In this document: positions 23,539-36,339 of the stretch, piece by piece
Numbering within the stretch: position 1 is the first letter of the stretch
Layout of the letters: each line of letters opens with the position of its first letter
Assembly (NCBI GenBank): GCA_003117195.1
Contig: BDSI01000005.1
Span: 1,224,857 to 1,288,856 of the forward strand
DNA from: Eudorina sp. 2006-703-Eu-15
Lineage: Eukaryota > Chlorophyta > Chlorophyceae > Chlamydomonadales > Volvocaceae
Length of the DNA stretch: 64,000 bases
Direction of reading: 5' to 3'
Program-made: the position numbers and the translations under genes
The notes under the pieces: generated by a model
Told to the model about the DNA's origin: nothing
The model's input: the letters and a program-made list of their open reading frames with translations, nothing else
Database searches by the model: none

Positions 23539-24279
23539 GCCTATCCGTTGGTGCCCCTGCCGTGTCTATCGAGGCCCTGACATCACGCAGATCAAATTCT
23601 TAGGCACGGCATAAGCATAATCGTATAATTAGATTGGTCCTATATGTTGCGGCAAACTGGCACTATGAGGAGCTGTACTACACCACAACGGTCAAGGTAC
23701 TCCAAACGCCGTTAGCCTGGACCTAATATCAAATCATCAAACTCATGGGAGATTACCGTTCTACCATAACGATGACTAGGGGCTGCGTTAGTATTTCCGG
23801 TGTTGCGGTCGTGACAGTTTTCGAAGAAGTCGTTGCTAACTTTGGACGTGTGACGCAGAAAAAACTGTGACCTTTCTCGTGTTATGCGCCCGGCAGCACG
23901 ACGCGGATCCATTTTGTCATGTAGACAATTCGCCCAGCAGTTGCGGGTGACACAAACACTTCTATCAAAGAATTTTGTGGCCGGCTTGACCAAAAGCTAT
24001 CAACTATTACGGCGCAATAACAACTTACCCGTAACGACAGGCGTAGTGCTGGCGCATGATCCTGCTGCTGCTGCAGGGCAAAGAAGTTCTAGGTTTGAGA
24101 GCCGGAAGCTCGTTGGATCAGCGTCTTACGCTCTCCACCATCAAAAGTCGCTATTGCTATCATATTTTAGATTGTGGTGGCAACCCCCGGCCAGCGCTCT
24201 ATTGGTATCCAGATTGTTGCCGACGTGGCCGTCGCGTCACCGTGGTGAAGGCAGGCCCTCCAGCTTGCCCAGTCCGAAC
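23539..24279 (+). other. Upstream region / probable 5' UTR of the ABC1 kinase
   Basis: The reading frame of the ABC1 kinase first exon stays open upstream to an ATG at 23884. The residues it would add (23884-24279) lack the low-complexity Ser/Ala composition of the rest of the exon, so I treat them as probable 5' UTR or promoter sequence. No TATA-like element could be assigned with confidence. Confidence 0.4.
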
Positions 24280-27200
24280 ATGTCCACATCAGCGCTGATG
24301 CCCCTCGCGCCAACATCTGCCGCCAGCGCCCCGCGCCGATCACCGAATCCAGTGGCCCGCATCGGCTTCAAGCACCCACCCGCTCCGTCGGGCAAACGGG
24401 GGGTCACTAGCAGGCATGTGGCGAGCTCCAGCGCAGCCGCCAGCGTCAGCACGAGCAGCGTTGACCTGGACTCGGGGGCGGCGTTTGCGGGCCGGTCAAC
24501 CCGAAGCTTGGGGGCCAGGCCCAGCACCAGCACCACCACTGCCGGTCCTGGCGTGCCTCGGAACGACGGCAGTTCCTCCCCACTGAACACCTCCTCCAGC
24601 AACGGGATTGCAGCGTCGGGCGCCAGTCCGGCCACCACGATAGCAGCCTCCAGTTACACCTCCGCGCCGGGCCTTCGACCCACATCGCAGTTGCAGACCA
24701 ATGCAGCGGCGCGGCCAGCGACTGCACCAGCGTCGCGGGCGGCAGCAGCAGCGGCCCGATCCCCCCGGGATGGTGATGGTGACGGCGATATTGACATTCC
24801 GGAGTTCAAGGAGCCCTCGACGTACGACGCCACCATGAACAACCTGTACTGGGAAACTCGTCCCGTACGGGTGCTGACACGGCTGCTGCGGATAGGTACG
24901 GCAGGCAGGGGCACGGATCACATGCCGGTGGTGGCGGCGGTCATGCTGGTGGTAGGGGCGGCAGGACGCGGCCATGCGAGGAGGAGCCATGACGAAGAGC
25001 GGCGGGGCAGGTCAAGGGCGGCAGTAGTACGGTCTGCTGCCCCTCGTGACCGCCAGCTCCGAGACATGGCTCCCTGCTCTGCTCTGCCCGCCTGCCTGCC
25101 CCGCCATGTACCCGCCTGCTTGCGTTGCCCGCCTGCCCGCCTGCCTACCGCCTGCATGCCTACCCGTCTGCGTGACCTTAGCCTCCTCTTCCAACGTTTT
25201 GAGTACCACCCTGCAAACCTGCTCCGATGTGCCCCGGTGGCTTATGCGGCTTGCGACTCACTGCCTCCCCCCACCCCACCATTTTTCCAGTCCAACCGTC
25301 GCTCTGGCAGCAGCGCAGTTTGAAATGTCTACCAATTTCCTATACCCCACCACCACCACCACCACCACCACCTGCGCACAGGCGTTGAGTTCGGCGGGTG
25401 GGCGGCTGCTACCCGGGCACGCAACCTGCGCATCAAGGACCCGGAGGCGCAGGAGGCCGCAGCGGCGGAGTCGCTCAAGGACGTGCTGGTGGGTACCGGG
25501 CCCGAAAGGGGTCAGGGTGGGGGACCACCCTGACATTAAGGGGGACCAGGGACGAGGACGGGGAGCTCGGGGCACGGCGGCAGCGGGGTGATGCTGGGAC
25601 GGCACCTTCCACGAGAGGAGGACGAGGCGGGCCACCCGTGGGAGGGTTAGGGCGGTTGAGGTGGGGAAGGAACCGGTGGCCCAAGGAAGCGATTTCGTAC
25701 GGGACCAAATTTACGAAAGTTTGTCAAGGCCGAAACGCGAGGCGCAGGATGTGGCCGCAAGTGCGGGATTGACCAGTGGACATGGGGTAAACTGGGGTTG
25801 GAGAGCCAGCCAGGGCAATGCGAGCCAGCACGGCGAGCGCCCAATGTCGAGTGTTCGATGTCGCATAATGGGTGTAGGATGTCGCGTCGGTCAGCGTGCT
25901 TGACCATTCGGCCGAGACTGGAGGTGGTCGCGGCGCACCCGGACGACCACCCTTCGGGCCTCTGTCTTGACCCTTTCTAGAGCCCACCCTCTTGCTACCG
26001 CGGGCCCCACCCCCCTGTCTACAAATTTCCTACGGCCCCCGCCCCCCGCCCCGGCCTGCAGGTCCGGCTGGGCCCGGCTTTCGTGAAGATCGGGCAGGCG
26101 CTGTCCAGCCGACCCGACGTGCTGCCCCCGCCGTACATTGCGGCGCTGGAGGCCCTGCAGGACCGCATCCCGCCCTTCCCGGACTCCGCGGCCATGGCGG
26201 GTGGGTGGCCCGGAGCGGAAACAGGGTCCGCTGGCCACTGGGTGTGTGTGGCTGCGGGGCTAGGCGGGACGGCCGGCAGCGAGCTGCGTGTTGGCTCGTT
26301 CGGGAGGGCCTTGTGGGAATGGGAGCGAGGAGCCGATTGGGGGGAAGGGAAGGGCAAGGTGGGGTTGCGTGGCATTGGCAAGTCAGCGAAGCGGCAGGGC
26401 CTGCGCTGCACAGGCGTAATGGCGTCGGGGCAGCGCCCGAAGAGCGCCGCCCTGCAACCAGTGCGGATCGAATCTATCTGCCCCTTCAGGTAACCGCCCT
26501 CCATGTGCCCGTTCAGCCCACCTCGCTCGTTCGCCCGTCCGCTCTACCCCACGCCACGCACCCGCCCACGCCACCCGCCCACGCACACGCACCCACACTC
26601 AGCCCACCCGCAAAAAGCCGTTCCCAGCCGGACCTGCGTGCGCGCCGCGCCTCCGACTTTCCGTCCCCTCCCGCGCCTGTCCCGCAACCCCCCGTTCCCA
26701 GTGCTGGAGTCCGAGCTGGGGGCGCCCCCCTCCGCGGTGTTCGCCCGGCTGTCCCCCAGCCCGGTGGCGGCCGCCTCGCTGGGCCAGGTGTACCGGGGGA
26801 CGCTGCGGCCCGAGCTGGGCGGAGGGGAGGTGGCGGTCAAGGTGCAGCGGCCGAGGGTGGCGCAGATGATTGCGCAGGTGTGTCCGTGTTCACACGGCAG
26901 CGCCGCCCCCGGACAAACCGTGGGGCGAGCATTTGTGTGTGTGTGTGTGCATCGCCTCCCCCGAACCTCTCCGCCCCCTCCACCTCTCCGCATCCCCCAC
27001 CTCTCCGCCCCCTCCACCTCTCCGCATCCCCCACCTCTCCGCCCCCTCCACCTCTCCGCACCCCCCACCCCTCCACGCCCTCCAGGACGTGTTCATCCTG
27101 CGCATCCTGGCCGGCTGGCTCCGCCGCGCCCGGCGCTTCAACACCGACTTGCCGGCGCTGGTGGACGAGTGGGCCTCCTCCCTGTTCAGGGAGCTCAACT

Positions 27201-30200
27201 ACCGGTCGGAGGCGGCCAACGCGCTCAGGTGGGGGTTATAGAACATGGGCGGGGGTTAACGGGGGAGCGGGAGGAGGCGGCCAATGCTATCCGTCAGTCA
27301 TACATTTACAGCGGGCGGAGGGAACACCGCGGATCGGTACAAATGCATCGGAGACTCCCTCCCTAGCGCTGGCCACGGTCGCGTGAGTATGATTTCCAGC
27401 AGCAGCACCACATTGCGGGTGCAAAGACACTCGTACGCTACTTAGTGCGTGCGGTTCAGGGGGGCGAGGGAAGGAAGCCCCCCCGAGGAGGTGTCCCCGG
27501 GCACCGGTAGTTCAGGCAGCGGGTCAGCCGGCGGTGCGTGGATTCTTTCGCGCTGTGGGTGGCGCTGGGTTCGGCGGCCGACAGACCTGCGAAACAACCG
27601 GAAAGTCGTTGTGTGGCTCGCGCCTCACCCAACCCACTTGCTTGATTTGATTTCTGGTGTCGCCGCAGGTTCAAGCAGCTGTTCTCGCACCTGCCACAGG
27701 TGGGGGACCGTTCTCGCACAGGCTCCAGGGTGGGGGACCGTTCTCGCATCGGCTCCAGGGTGCGGGGCCGTTCTCGCATCGGCTCCAGGGTGGGGGTTAA
27801 ATTGAAAAAAATAAATAAACCCAGGGTGGGGGACCGCTCGCACAGGCTCCAGGGTGGGGGACCGTTCTCGCACCAGCTCCAGGGTGGGCAGGGCTCATGC
27901 GGAGCGCCGCGGACCACGACAAGCTGGCGTCGTGTTCCTGTGCGTCCTATGTGCGGGGCGGGGCGGGGGCGTTTTGCATGGCGGTGACAGGCATCGTGCG
28001 TGGTTGCCAGCTGCGGCCAGAATGAGGGGACGGGCTGAAGTCCCCGGCCACGCATCCGACCCCGGCGGGCTGGTCTGGCTGACAAACCCCTTTGCACTTC
28101 CGGCCCTGAAACCCTGTCGTATCTGCAGGTGTACGTGCCGTACATTTACGAGCAGTATACCACCGCCAAGGTGAGGCTGGCGGGTCGGTCAACCAGGACC
28201 AAGCGCCCCGGGGCTTGTGGCCGCCCTGGGGTCTCCCTCTCCCATACACACATGGGGGGGAGGAGGGGCCACGCATAGTTTAGCACAGCGCCAGGAGCCC
28301 CGGGGGCCGCGCAGCGACTGCCGTACACCCTGGCGCGGCTTGCTCGCCCGTGTAGCCGGCCCGGCGGTGCCGAGCGCGCCGCCGCCCTTCTGTCCCACAC
28401 CCCGTGGTGACCCAGACGTGTACCTCCTGCCGGGAAGCTTGCTTGCCATCTCCCCACTGCCCGGGCTGGGTGTGTTTAGGAAAGAAACCCGCCCGCCCAA
28501 ACCCAGGTGCAGATATACTTACCACATAACCTGGGCTGGGTGTGTCTGGGCTGTTTTCCTACTCAAGCCCCACTGCCCCACTGCGCCGTCCCTCGTGCCA
28601 TACCCTAGATTCTGACCATGGAGTGGATCGATGGCGAGCGCCTCCGGACCGCCGGGACCTCCGCGGCGGAGCGGACTGCCGGGGCCACGTCCACCAGTGG
28701 CAGTGGCAGCAGCAGTGGCAGCAGCAGTAGCGGCAGTAGCGGCAGCAGCAGTAGCGGGAGTGGCGCCGGTATCCGGGACCCTCGGCGGCTGGAGGACCTG
28801 GCGCTGGTGGAGGTGGGCGTGCGGTGCTCCCTGGAGCAGATGCTGGAGGAGGGCTTCTACCACGCCGACCCGCAGTGAGTGCGGCGCGGCCGGCTGTGGA
28901 GCCAGGGAGGGAGGGAGGGAGAGATGGGGGGAGAGATGGCGAGGGTGGAAGGAAAGGGGAGAGAGGGAGGGTGGAAGGAAAGGAGAGAGGAGGGTGGGAG
29001 GGAAGGAGATACAAGGAGTAAGGGAGGGAAGGGAAGAAAGGGAGGATAGGCGGGTCGCTGCCTTGGTTGACATGAACGCGGGAGGATTCGCAGCGGCCCG
29101 CGGCCGCCGGCGTCCGCCTTTTTGTTATCTACCCCGCCCCGCCAACCCTACGGTGCAGCCCCGGCAACCTGCTCCGCACCCCCGACGGCCGCCTGGCCTA
29201 CCTGGACTTCGGCATGATGGGCCAGATCGACGAGCGCACCCGCAACGCGCTCATGACGGCCACGCTGCACCTCGTCAACCGAGAGTACGGCAGACTGGCG
29301 GAGGTACGGCAGGCCCGTGCCGTGCGCTGACCCCGCCCTGACGGCGCCGCGCCGCAGGGTGCAGTCGGGCAAAAGCGCACCGCGGCAGCGTGTGGCGGTT
29401 GGGTGGGCGTGTGGAACGGGGCTGGCGGGTTGGGTGCGCTTACGAGGTCAAGCATCCCCGTGGCAACATGCCGTACGGGGTGCGGGCGTGAATGGTACGG
29501 GGAGCGCGGTGGAGTGTGAGAGGAGGCCCCGGGGGCTTGCGGTGGGGCGTCCGCCTGCCGCCGCTGCGCTGCCTCCTGGAGGGCGAGCAACTGACCCCTG
29601 TCCGCCGGTAAACACAAATGTGGCTGTCTAGGCCCGGTCGGGAGGGACTTTGACGTCCCACCTGGTAGCGGTTGCACATGAAACAATTATGGCTACCCAA
29701 ACCCAACCCCACGCGGGAAGCGGGGAAGCCTGTCCTCCGGGCTTGCCTTTTTAGCTGAGCATTGCATGAATTGAAGGCGAGCTCACGGAGAACCCAGCGG
29801 AGGGGTCTCTGGGAGCTCGCCTTCAATTTACGGCGTGTTATGGATTTTGGTTTGCAAGCTGGCTGGACGTGCTGCTGCCTCTCTCTCTCACTTCCCAGCT
29901 CGTGACGCCGCAATCGGTGTGCGCGCGGGTGGCGTCCCTCATGTGCCGCATGTACAGGACTTCGTCACGCTGGGGCTGCTGCCGCCCGGGACGGACCGTG
30001 AGGCCGTCCTGCCCGCGCTGACAGGTGGGTGCGGGGTTACAAAAAGAAAAAAACCCAAATCCAGAAGTGAACCCGGGCACACCCAGAAGTACTCAGAATA
30101 CTACGTGGCGAGGTACCTGCAGGGCAGCGGAAGAACAGAGAACGTGCTGTGGGTTGCCGAGGTCGCGTGCGTGGCGGAGTGGGTTTAGAAATGAAACCCG

Positions 30201-33200
30201 CCCGCCCGCCCGAACCCAGGTGCAAGGGCGGAGCGGGTGTACGCCGATGGGACTTCGCTTCTCGCGGTTCACTTTCTTTTTATACACACGTCGGGCGGGT
30301 TGCAATTCTAAACACACGTCGCGTACACTCGCCCGCGACACCCGTTTGTTGTGTGCTTTGCAGGCGTGTTCTCGGAGGCGCTCAAGGGGGGTGTCAGCAA
30401 CCTGAGCTTCGGGCAGCTGAGTGGCAACCTTGGGGTCACCATGTACAAGTACTCGTTCAGGTGCGGGCGGCGGCGGGGAGGAGGACGAGGGGGAGGAATG
30501 GGAGGAGGGGGGCCGGGGAGGAGGGAGGAGGGGGACAAAAGGGAGGAGGGGGACGAGGACGGGGTGCATCGAGGGTGGATGGCTAATAAGCAGTCACTGC
30601 CGTCCTGCTCGTGCTGGGCATGGGCCCCGCCGTCCTTTCGCCGTGTTTCGGGAGCGTGGCGGGTGCCCCTTCGGAAGGGGCAGTCCGCCGCATTGAGCGG
30701 ATGGTGCGTGGCAGTGAGTGCGCCGGGCCAACAAAACCGTCGTCGCCCTCGCGCCGACCTGCTGATTGCTGCCGCCGCCGCCGCCGCCAGGATACCGCCG
30801 TACTATACCCTGCTCGTCCGGTCCTTGTCCGTACTGGAGGGCATCGCGCTCGCAGCAGATCCCAACTACAAGGTACGAGGCGCCATCCCGCGCCCGATTG
30901 TCCTGTCGTACACTGTACGGCTGTGTGGTAAGGAGGAGGCCGTGTGCCCGGGTCACCGGGGCAGCGTGTTATCAACTTCCGTTCACCTTCTCAGCGGCCG
31001 CACGGCGTTGCGCACCGCAGGCCACACCACCACCTTCCTCTGTTTATGTTCCCCGGTGTTCACGTCGGGGTCGGACGCGCTTCCTACTTCTTCCTCGGAT
31101 GCACTCCTGCACGTCGCCGCTGCTGCTGTTTACCTGTGCCGCACCGGCCCGCCCTGGACAGCACCCTCCCGCGCTGCCCTGCCTCGATATCCCCTCCCCG
31201 TCCCCTTCCCCGTCCCCTTCCCCGTCCCCTACCAATGTCCAATCCCATCTCCGTCCCGATTTAGCATCTGTAAAGATTCTGTACCCATGCGCCGCTCCCC
31301 TCCCACCCCTGCCGATTCGGCGGCTGGGCAGGTGCTGGGATCCGCATACCCCTGGATCGCCCGGCGGCTGCTGACGGATCCCTCCCCGGACCTGCGCAAC
31401 TCCCTCCGGCGGCTGCTGTACACAGAGGAGGGCCGCTTCCGCTTCGACCGCCTCGAGTCGCTGCTGCGGCAGGTGGGGGCGGGGGCACTTGGGACTTGCG
31501 AGTCGGGGCTGGGACGGCCGCAATGACGCGGCGGCTGGGGGTGGGGCGGGGTGGAGTGGGACAGCCGCGGCAGGGTGACGCGCGGCGCTTGGCCCGGGCG
31601 CAAAGAATGAGACACGACCCTACCCGCAGGTCGGCGCGGGGCTGCGTCGAATGCTGTGACCGCGACCGCGGCTGGAAAAACATAAACCTTTTACCAGCCA
31701 TCGTCTGAGGGCCGGGCGGGAACGGGCGCTGTCCTGCCCCTCCTCGTTGGGGTTCCTGCAGGCAGCCAAGTCCGCCAGCCGCCTCAAACGGCCCCAGCAG
31801 CCGTCCCCGTCCGGGCCCCCACCGCCGCTGTCCAGCGTCGACGGCACCACCACCAGCACGCAGGCGACCACCGCCACGAGCGGCGGCTCCGGCGGTTCCG
31901 GTGGCGATGGGGCGCTGCTGCTGCTGCTGAGCCGCGACGGGGAGTTCGTTCGCGGCATCTTGCTTGATGAGGTGGGTGGCGGCGGGTCTCTTACCGGGGA
32001 CACACGCACAGCACAGGCACGGGACGAGTGGAGGCGGGTCACCGCCGTGTGCGGGCTGGCGCGCTGGGGACGTGGCGTGTGGGGTGAAGAAGACCCAAAC
32101 CCAGGAACGATCCTGGGCACACCCGGAGTGCACGTTTAGCGGCACTGGCGGACGACGCGCTGGGAATCTGACCGGGGGCACCAGGACATCCCAGGCCCAG
32201 GACTTACTGGGTCAGGGCGCGAGGGGGGCAGGCCAGCGGGCGCGAAGCCGTCGGTCGTGGGGTGTGCAGTAGCAAGGGTGCTGCGCCACCGGCTTGCGGT
32301 ACACCCCTGGCCTGTGCCGACCACCCTTAGGACTCCCTGATTGTGTATTTGTGTGCGCACCCAGGGGCGGCCCTCCCGGGAGCTTTCGCCCAGGGGCTGT
32401 CACATCTTGCGGCAGGTTTGTCGCATGTGATGAAGGGTGACCGACGTGCGCCTGGGTGAGTGATGTCCCCGGCTGTGATTGCGATCCGCCTATCCGCGGC
32501 AGGTCGCCAAGGGCATCGACGGCGCCTGGCGTATCGCGGCGGATGCGACGTTGGCGACGGTACGGCAGAGCGTGGCGGGCCTCCCGACGCCGGCGCTGCC
32601 GCTGCTGGCGCTGCTGCCGGGTGCGCCGCTGCTGGCGATCATGGCCATGCGCGGCGGCGGCGGTGGCGGCGGCGGTGGCGGCGGCGGCAGGGCCGGCGGC
32701 GGCAGCGGCAGTGACGGCAGCGGTGGTGCGATGTCGGTGCAGCAGTCCTTGTCGTCCGCGCTGGCGCAGCTCCCCAGACTTGCGACAGCTGACGATCGGG
32801 CGCAAGTGGCGGGGCTGCTACAGCTGGGCAACGCGCTGGCGGATGTGTCGGGTGAGTCAAGAGCGCGGCGCCGCCGCTGTGCCTCCCCCGCCCCCCCCAG
32901 CCCCAGCCGCTGTTGCTGCGGCTCGTGCCTCGGTGCCTCTGGCCGCACCCACCATCAGGGATGGGGCCCGGCGGATGTGCGTGGCGAGCTTGGAACAGAA
33001 CAGACAGGAAAACCTGAGCGCAGTCGAGTCCAACATATGGTACCTACCGTGGCGCAGTGTGGCGCGGCGTGATTGGGTTTCGAGGTTTAGGGGGATGATT
33101 CCCTAGACCCTCCTAATCCCAACCGCCTCCCAATGGCCCCCTTGGCAAACCTCTGCCCTCCTTTCACCCTCACCCTCACCCTGAAACCCACCAGGTCTGA

Positions 33201-33913
33201 AGCTGCCATCGCAGCTGTCCGGGTCGGGCGGCCCGGAGGCCCCGCAGCCGCCCTCCAGCCCCAGTCCCGGGGAGCTTTACGGCGCGGTGTCGCAGGCCTC
33301 GGAGGCGCTGCTGTGGCTGGCCCGGGAGGCGATAGAGCTGCCGGATGAGGCCAAGGGGGAGCTGCTACAGCTGCCGCTGCAGCTGGGCTCGCGGGTGCGG
33401 GGTTGAAGGGGCGGGGGCGGTGGGAAGTGGGTGGCGGGGCGTGCGGCAGGGGCAGGCCCGACCGCGGCCTACGTGGATAGGGAAAAAGGGAAAGGAGACA
33501 GCACCCGGCTCTCGGTGCTGCGATGCATTTATGGAGGATTGAGCCGCGTGTGACGGTATAGAAGATTGTTAGACATGTTGAAGCTGCGCTGCTGTCTGTC
33601 AGAGCAAGCCTCGTGTGTGTGTTCGTGTGCTGGATGACTGTTGCCGGATGCACCACGAGAACGGTGATGCAACGCCGTATTCCGCAAGATGTGGTCATTG
33701 GCAGCTTCCTGACGACAGACGCTCGATCTCCCCCATCGCACCTACCCATCCACGCACCTAACCACCCGCCCATCTCCGCAGGTGGCCTCCCGCGTCACGG
33801 CTCGGGCAGTGCGGACACTGGTCCTGGGCGGCAGCGGCGGGGACGGGGACAACCACGGCGGCGATGGTGTCGACGGCGATGCCACCGCGCTGGTGGCGCC
33901 GGCGTCATCCTGA
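24280..33913 (+). CDS. Plastid-type ABC1 (UbiB/ADCK family) atypical kinase, ABC1K5/6-like
   Basis: Seventeen exons: 24280-24895, 25382-25488, 26062-26200, 26702-26877, 27086-27228, 27669-27699, 28129-28170, 28609-28874, 29159-29303, 29958-30024, 30364-30460, 30791-30872, 31332-31472, 31762-31971, 32503-32851, 33195-33394, 33782-33913. Phases agree throughout; about 980 aa. The Ser/Ala-rich N-terminus suits a chloroplast transit peptide. Family motifs: KIGQ (250-253), the Ala-rich loop PVAAASLGQVY (308-318), VAVKVQRP (Lys334), HADPHPGN (503-510) and DFG (523-525). ABC1 kinases act on prenyl-lipid metabolism at plastoglobules or membranes. The region after the kinase core (FRIPPYYTLLVRSL, YPWIARRLLTDPSP, GILLDEVAKGID) resembles plant ABC1K6/ABC1K5 more than ABC1K1 or ABC1K3, from my knowledge of those proteins. 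Gly/Ser inserts lie in exons 8, 14 and 15. An upstream in-frame ATG at 23884 is a less likely start. Confidence 0.94.
27680..27890. repeat. 30-bp minisatellite derived from an exon/intron boundary
   Basis: Exon 6 of the ABC1 kinase ends GTTCTCGCACCTGCCACAG and is followed by donor GTGGGGGACC. Downstream, imperfect 30-bp copies repeat a GTTCTCGCA...CCAGG/GTGGGGG unit, with donor-like GTGGGGG or GTGCGGG at 27700, 27730, 27760 and 27790. A further pair lies near 27825-27885 after an A-rich interruption. Confidence 0.92.
29769..29828. repeat. Inverted repeat (hairpin) in an ABC1 kinase intron
   Basis: Perfect 16-nt arms (29769-29784 and 29813-29828) enclose a 28-nt loop that can pair further (AGAACCC with GGGTCTCT). 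It lies in the intron 29304-29957. Confidence 0.85.
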
Positions 33914-36334
33914 GGCGAGTCTCCGCCCTTGGCACACAGACATGGGGACTAGAGTCGGGAGCCCGCATGTGGCTCCACCAGCAGCCCCGGGCAGCCCACG
34001 CGTGGAGTCACGCAATGCCCCGTGGGGGTGTATGTGTCGGTTCCGGAGCAGGTGGCAATCGAGCCGTGTGCTGCCCTGTGCAGGCGGCAGGGAGGGCGGC
34101 TGGGGGCCGGGCCCGTCGCGATGGACGGCCCCTCCGGCCCCTCCCTCGGTGGCGTTGTCCAGCCGGCGAGGCTCCAGGACCCCTGTCACAGCGTGTGTTG
34201 CGGTCGGGATCCACCCGCGTCGCTTCCTTGCACCTCGTGCTCCGGTGCTCCGGCGGCTTACCTAGCAGATCAAAATTGAATGCCTAGTGCCCGTTGGCGT
34301 CTTAGTGTTCGTTTAGGGGTGCCGCGTGTCGGGCCGCATGCAGCGCGTCGTCGATCCGCAGCAGCGCAAGCTGCAGCAGCAATGGCGGCGGCGCCAGCAG
34401 CAACAGCAGATCAGTAGTAGCAGCGGTGACGGTACGCGAAGTGATGATGCCTCACCGGCGTGGCGTAGAGGCGCACAGCGCGGTCGGGCGCAGGGAGTGA
34501 GGTGGCGGCGCAGCCCCAGCGGCGTGGCAGTAGGTAGCGCGCCGGTACAGCGATGTGGGTCGAGCCGTAACTAACACTCGCAGTGAGATGAGAGCGAGCG
34601 GGGCTGGAGCGTGGCGGTGCCGTACTTGAGTGTGTGCCGGCCGTACGGTATTCGAGTGAATGGTGCATTTGCGCGGATCCTCCAGGGTGGGATTGGGGGC
34701 CCCCGCTTGCGAGGTGAGGGTCGACGACCGAGAGGAGCCAGATGGAACCGACTCGCAGGGGTCACCTATGCCGCACGACATCAGCGTGAGATTTGTCGAG
34801 GGAGAGAGAGATAGAGAGCGAGAGGAAGAGAGAGAGCGGGAGGGAGATGTGTCGGAGTGTCTGTCCTTGAGGGTGACCTTGGGCGCGTCCCGGCGTGCGA
34901 GCGGTAGCGGAACAGGTATACCACAGTATGCCGGTGCGATGTGGACGTGGACAGCACCTGACAGCGCGCTTCGGTTTGGGGGTCTGGGGCCGGAGGTTGC
35001 TGCGGCGGACAGGTCGCGCGGTGGCAAAAGCTTGCCGAATTCCGATGTTTCCCTAGGGGTGGAAGCAGCAGCATGCCGCGAATGGTAGACTCGGTGCTGT
35101 TGGAGCGCATGGACGGGCTTGGGTTCACCATGCAGCACGGGGTCGATGCTGGGTGCGCGTGGAGACCGCTGCTTAGGGCTCCAGGCCCAGGGCCTGATCG
35201 CGATGGCGACACGGGCTCAGACGGGGACGGGATCCCTGGGCGCTGACAACGATACGGAGCAGGTCGCTGAAGACCCCGGCCGACCAACGAGGGAGCGGTG
35301 CGTGTGGATGATGGAGGAGGAGACTGGCGGTCACGACAAGGCAGCGTGAGGCCGCGGGCGCAACAGCTACCAGCCTACCACCGAGCACCAGAAGGCTGTG
35401 CATGTTGGCGCACCGTCAAACACCCGGATGGCGTGTGGCAGGGTTGTGAACGAGTTATGATGCGGCGGTGTCCTGGGTACGTGATGCAGGTTGGCGACAT
35501 TTGGGACGGCAGGAGACGGGGCGTGCTGGAGATCCGGAACTCCAGCGGTGCATGCAAGGGCTGTCCGCGCCCGCCAGCCCAAAGGTGGACGGCGGCGCGG
35601 CCAGACGGCCTCACTCCAGACTTCAAAAGAGTTCGCTGCCTGCTTCCTCCAGCAGGATTTATACCTCCCTTGCTCACAGGCAGCCAACAGGCACGACGAC
35701 GGGTCCGCGCTTCCTTGACTGCGCGCGGAGAAACACAACTCTGGTGTCCCGCCGACGTCCCAACCAGGCGGCCACCCTTCTTTGCACTCCGTCGGTCAGT
35801 CACCTCCCTGTGGCGCATGCAGCACTCTTGACTAACGCCTGCGCGGCCATTCAAAACGGCCCCTTCGAAACGGCCCCTGCGCCATGCCATGTAAGCGCGG
35901 CAACGAAGGTCGAACAAACGACAGCTCACGGTGATTATGTTGGTACTGTGCCAGACACGGCTTAGGGCCTGGTCAAGCCCGATCTCGGAAAACCCACGCG
36001 GGTACCGTAAGCGACGGACGAAGGACCCGGGCCCCTGATGTCACACCGCACCCGCAGCACCAGGTGCCGTTGTCCTGCAACCCCAACCAGCACCGGTACC
36101 ATCCGCCTCTACGCAGCAACGCACATCATCTTAGATCATCGCAGTGGCTGTACTCCGGATGACTTACCCAATCATCCAGCCGCCGCACAGGACAGAATAG
36201 GACCGGTTGAGGCCATACTTACGCAGCACACACCGACAGCCTGGCGCAATGCGATGGTATTCCGCAACGGTGCCATACTTTGAAACCAGCACCCTAGAGA
36301 ACCCCTTGACCCGCCCCTTCCGCATCGCTCCCTC
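33914..36334. other. Convergent intergenic region
   Basis: It lies between the stop of the ABC1 kinase and the far 3' side of the universal stress protein. It contains a CAG-rich patch (34365-34420) and an AG-rich patch (34795-34850). These yield low-complexity frames, including a long minus-strand one at 34452-35138, but no domain. I see no supported gene. Confidence 0.5.
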
Positions 36335-36339
36335 TTACA
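36335..36339 (-). terminator. Putative TGTAA poly(A) signal
   Basis: TTACA on the plus strand is TGTAA, the common green-algal poly(A) signal. It lies about 480 bp past the stop of the universal stress protein gene, a normal 3' UTR length. Assigned by position only. Confidence 0.4.

Noticed and set aside
23884..24279. Upstream start for the ABC1 kinase
   Set aside because: In frame, but the added residues do not resemble the Ser/Ala-rich transit region that begins at 24280. Kept only as an alternative.
34452..35138. 228-codon minus-strand frame downstream of the ABC1 kinase
   Set aside because: Low-complexity Ser/Arg content, no domain, and no plausible splice partners.
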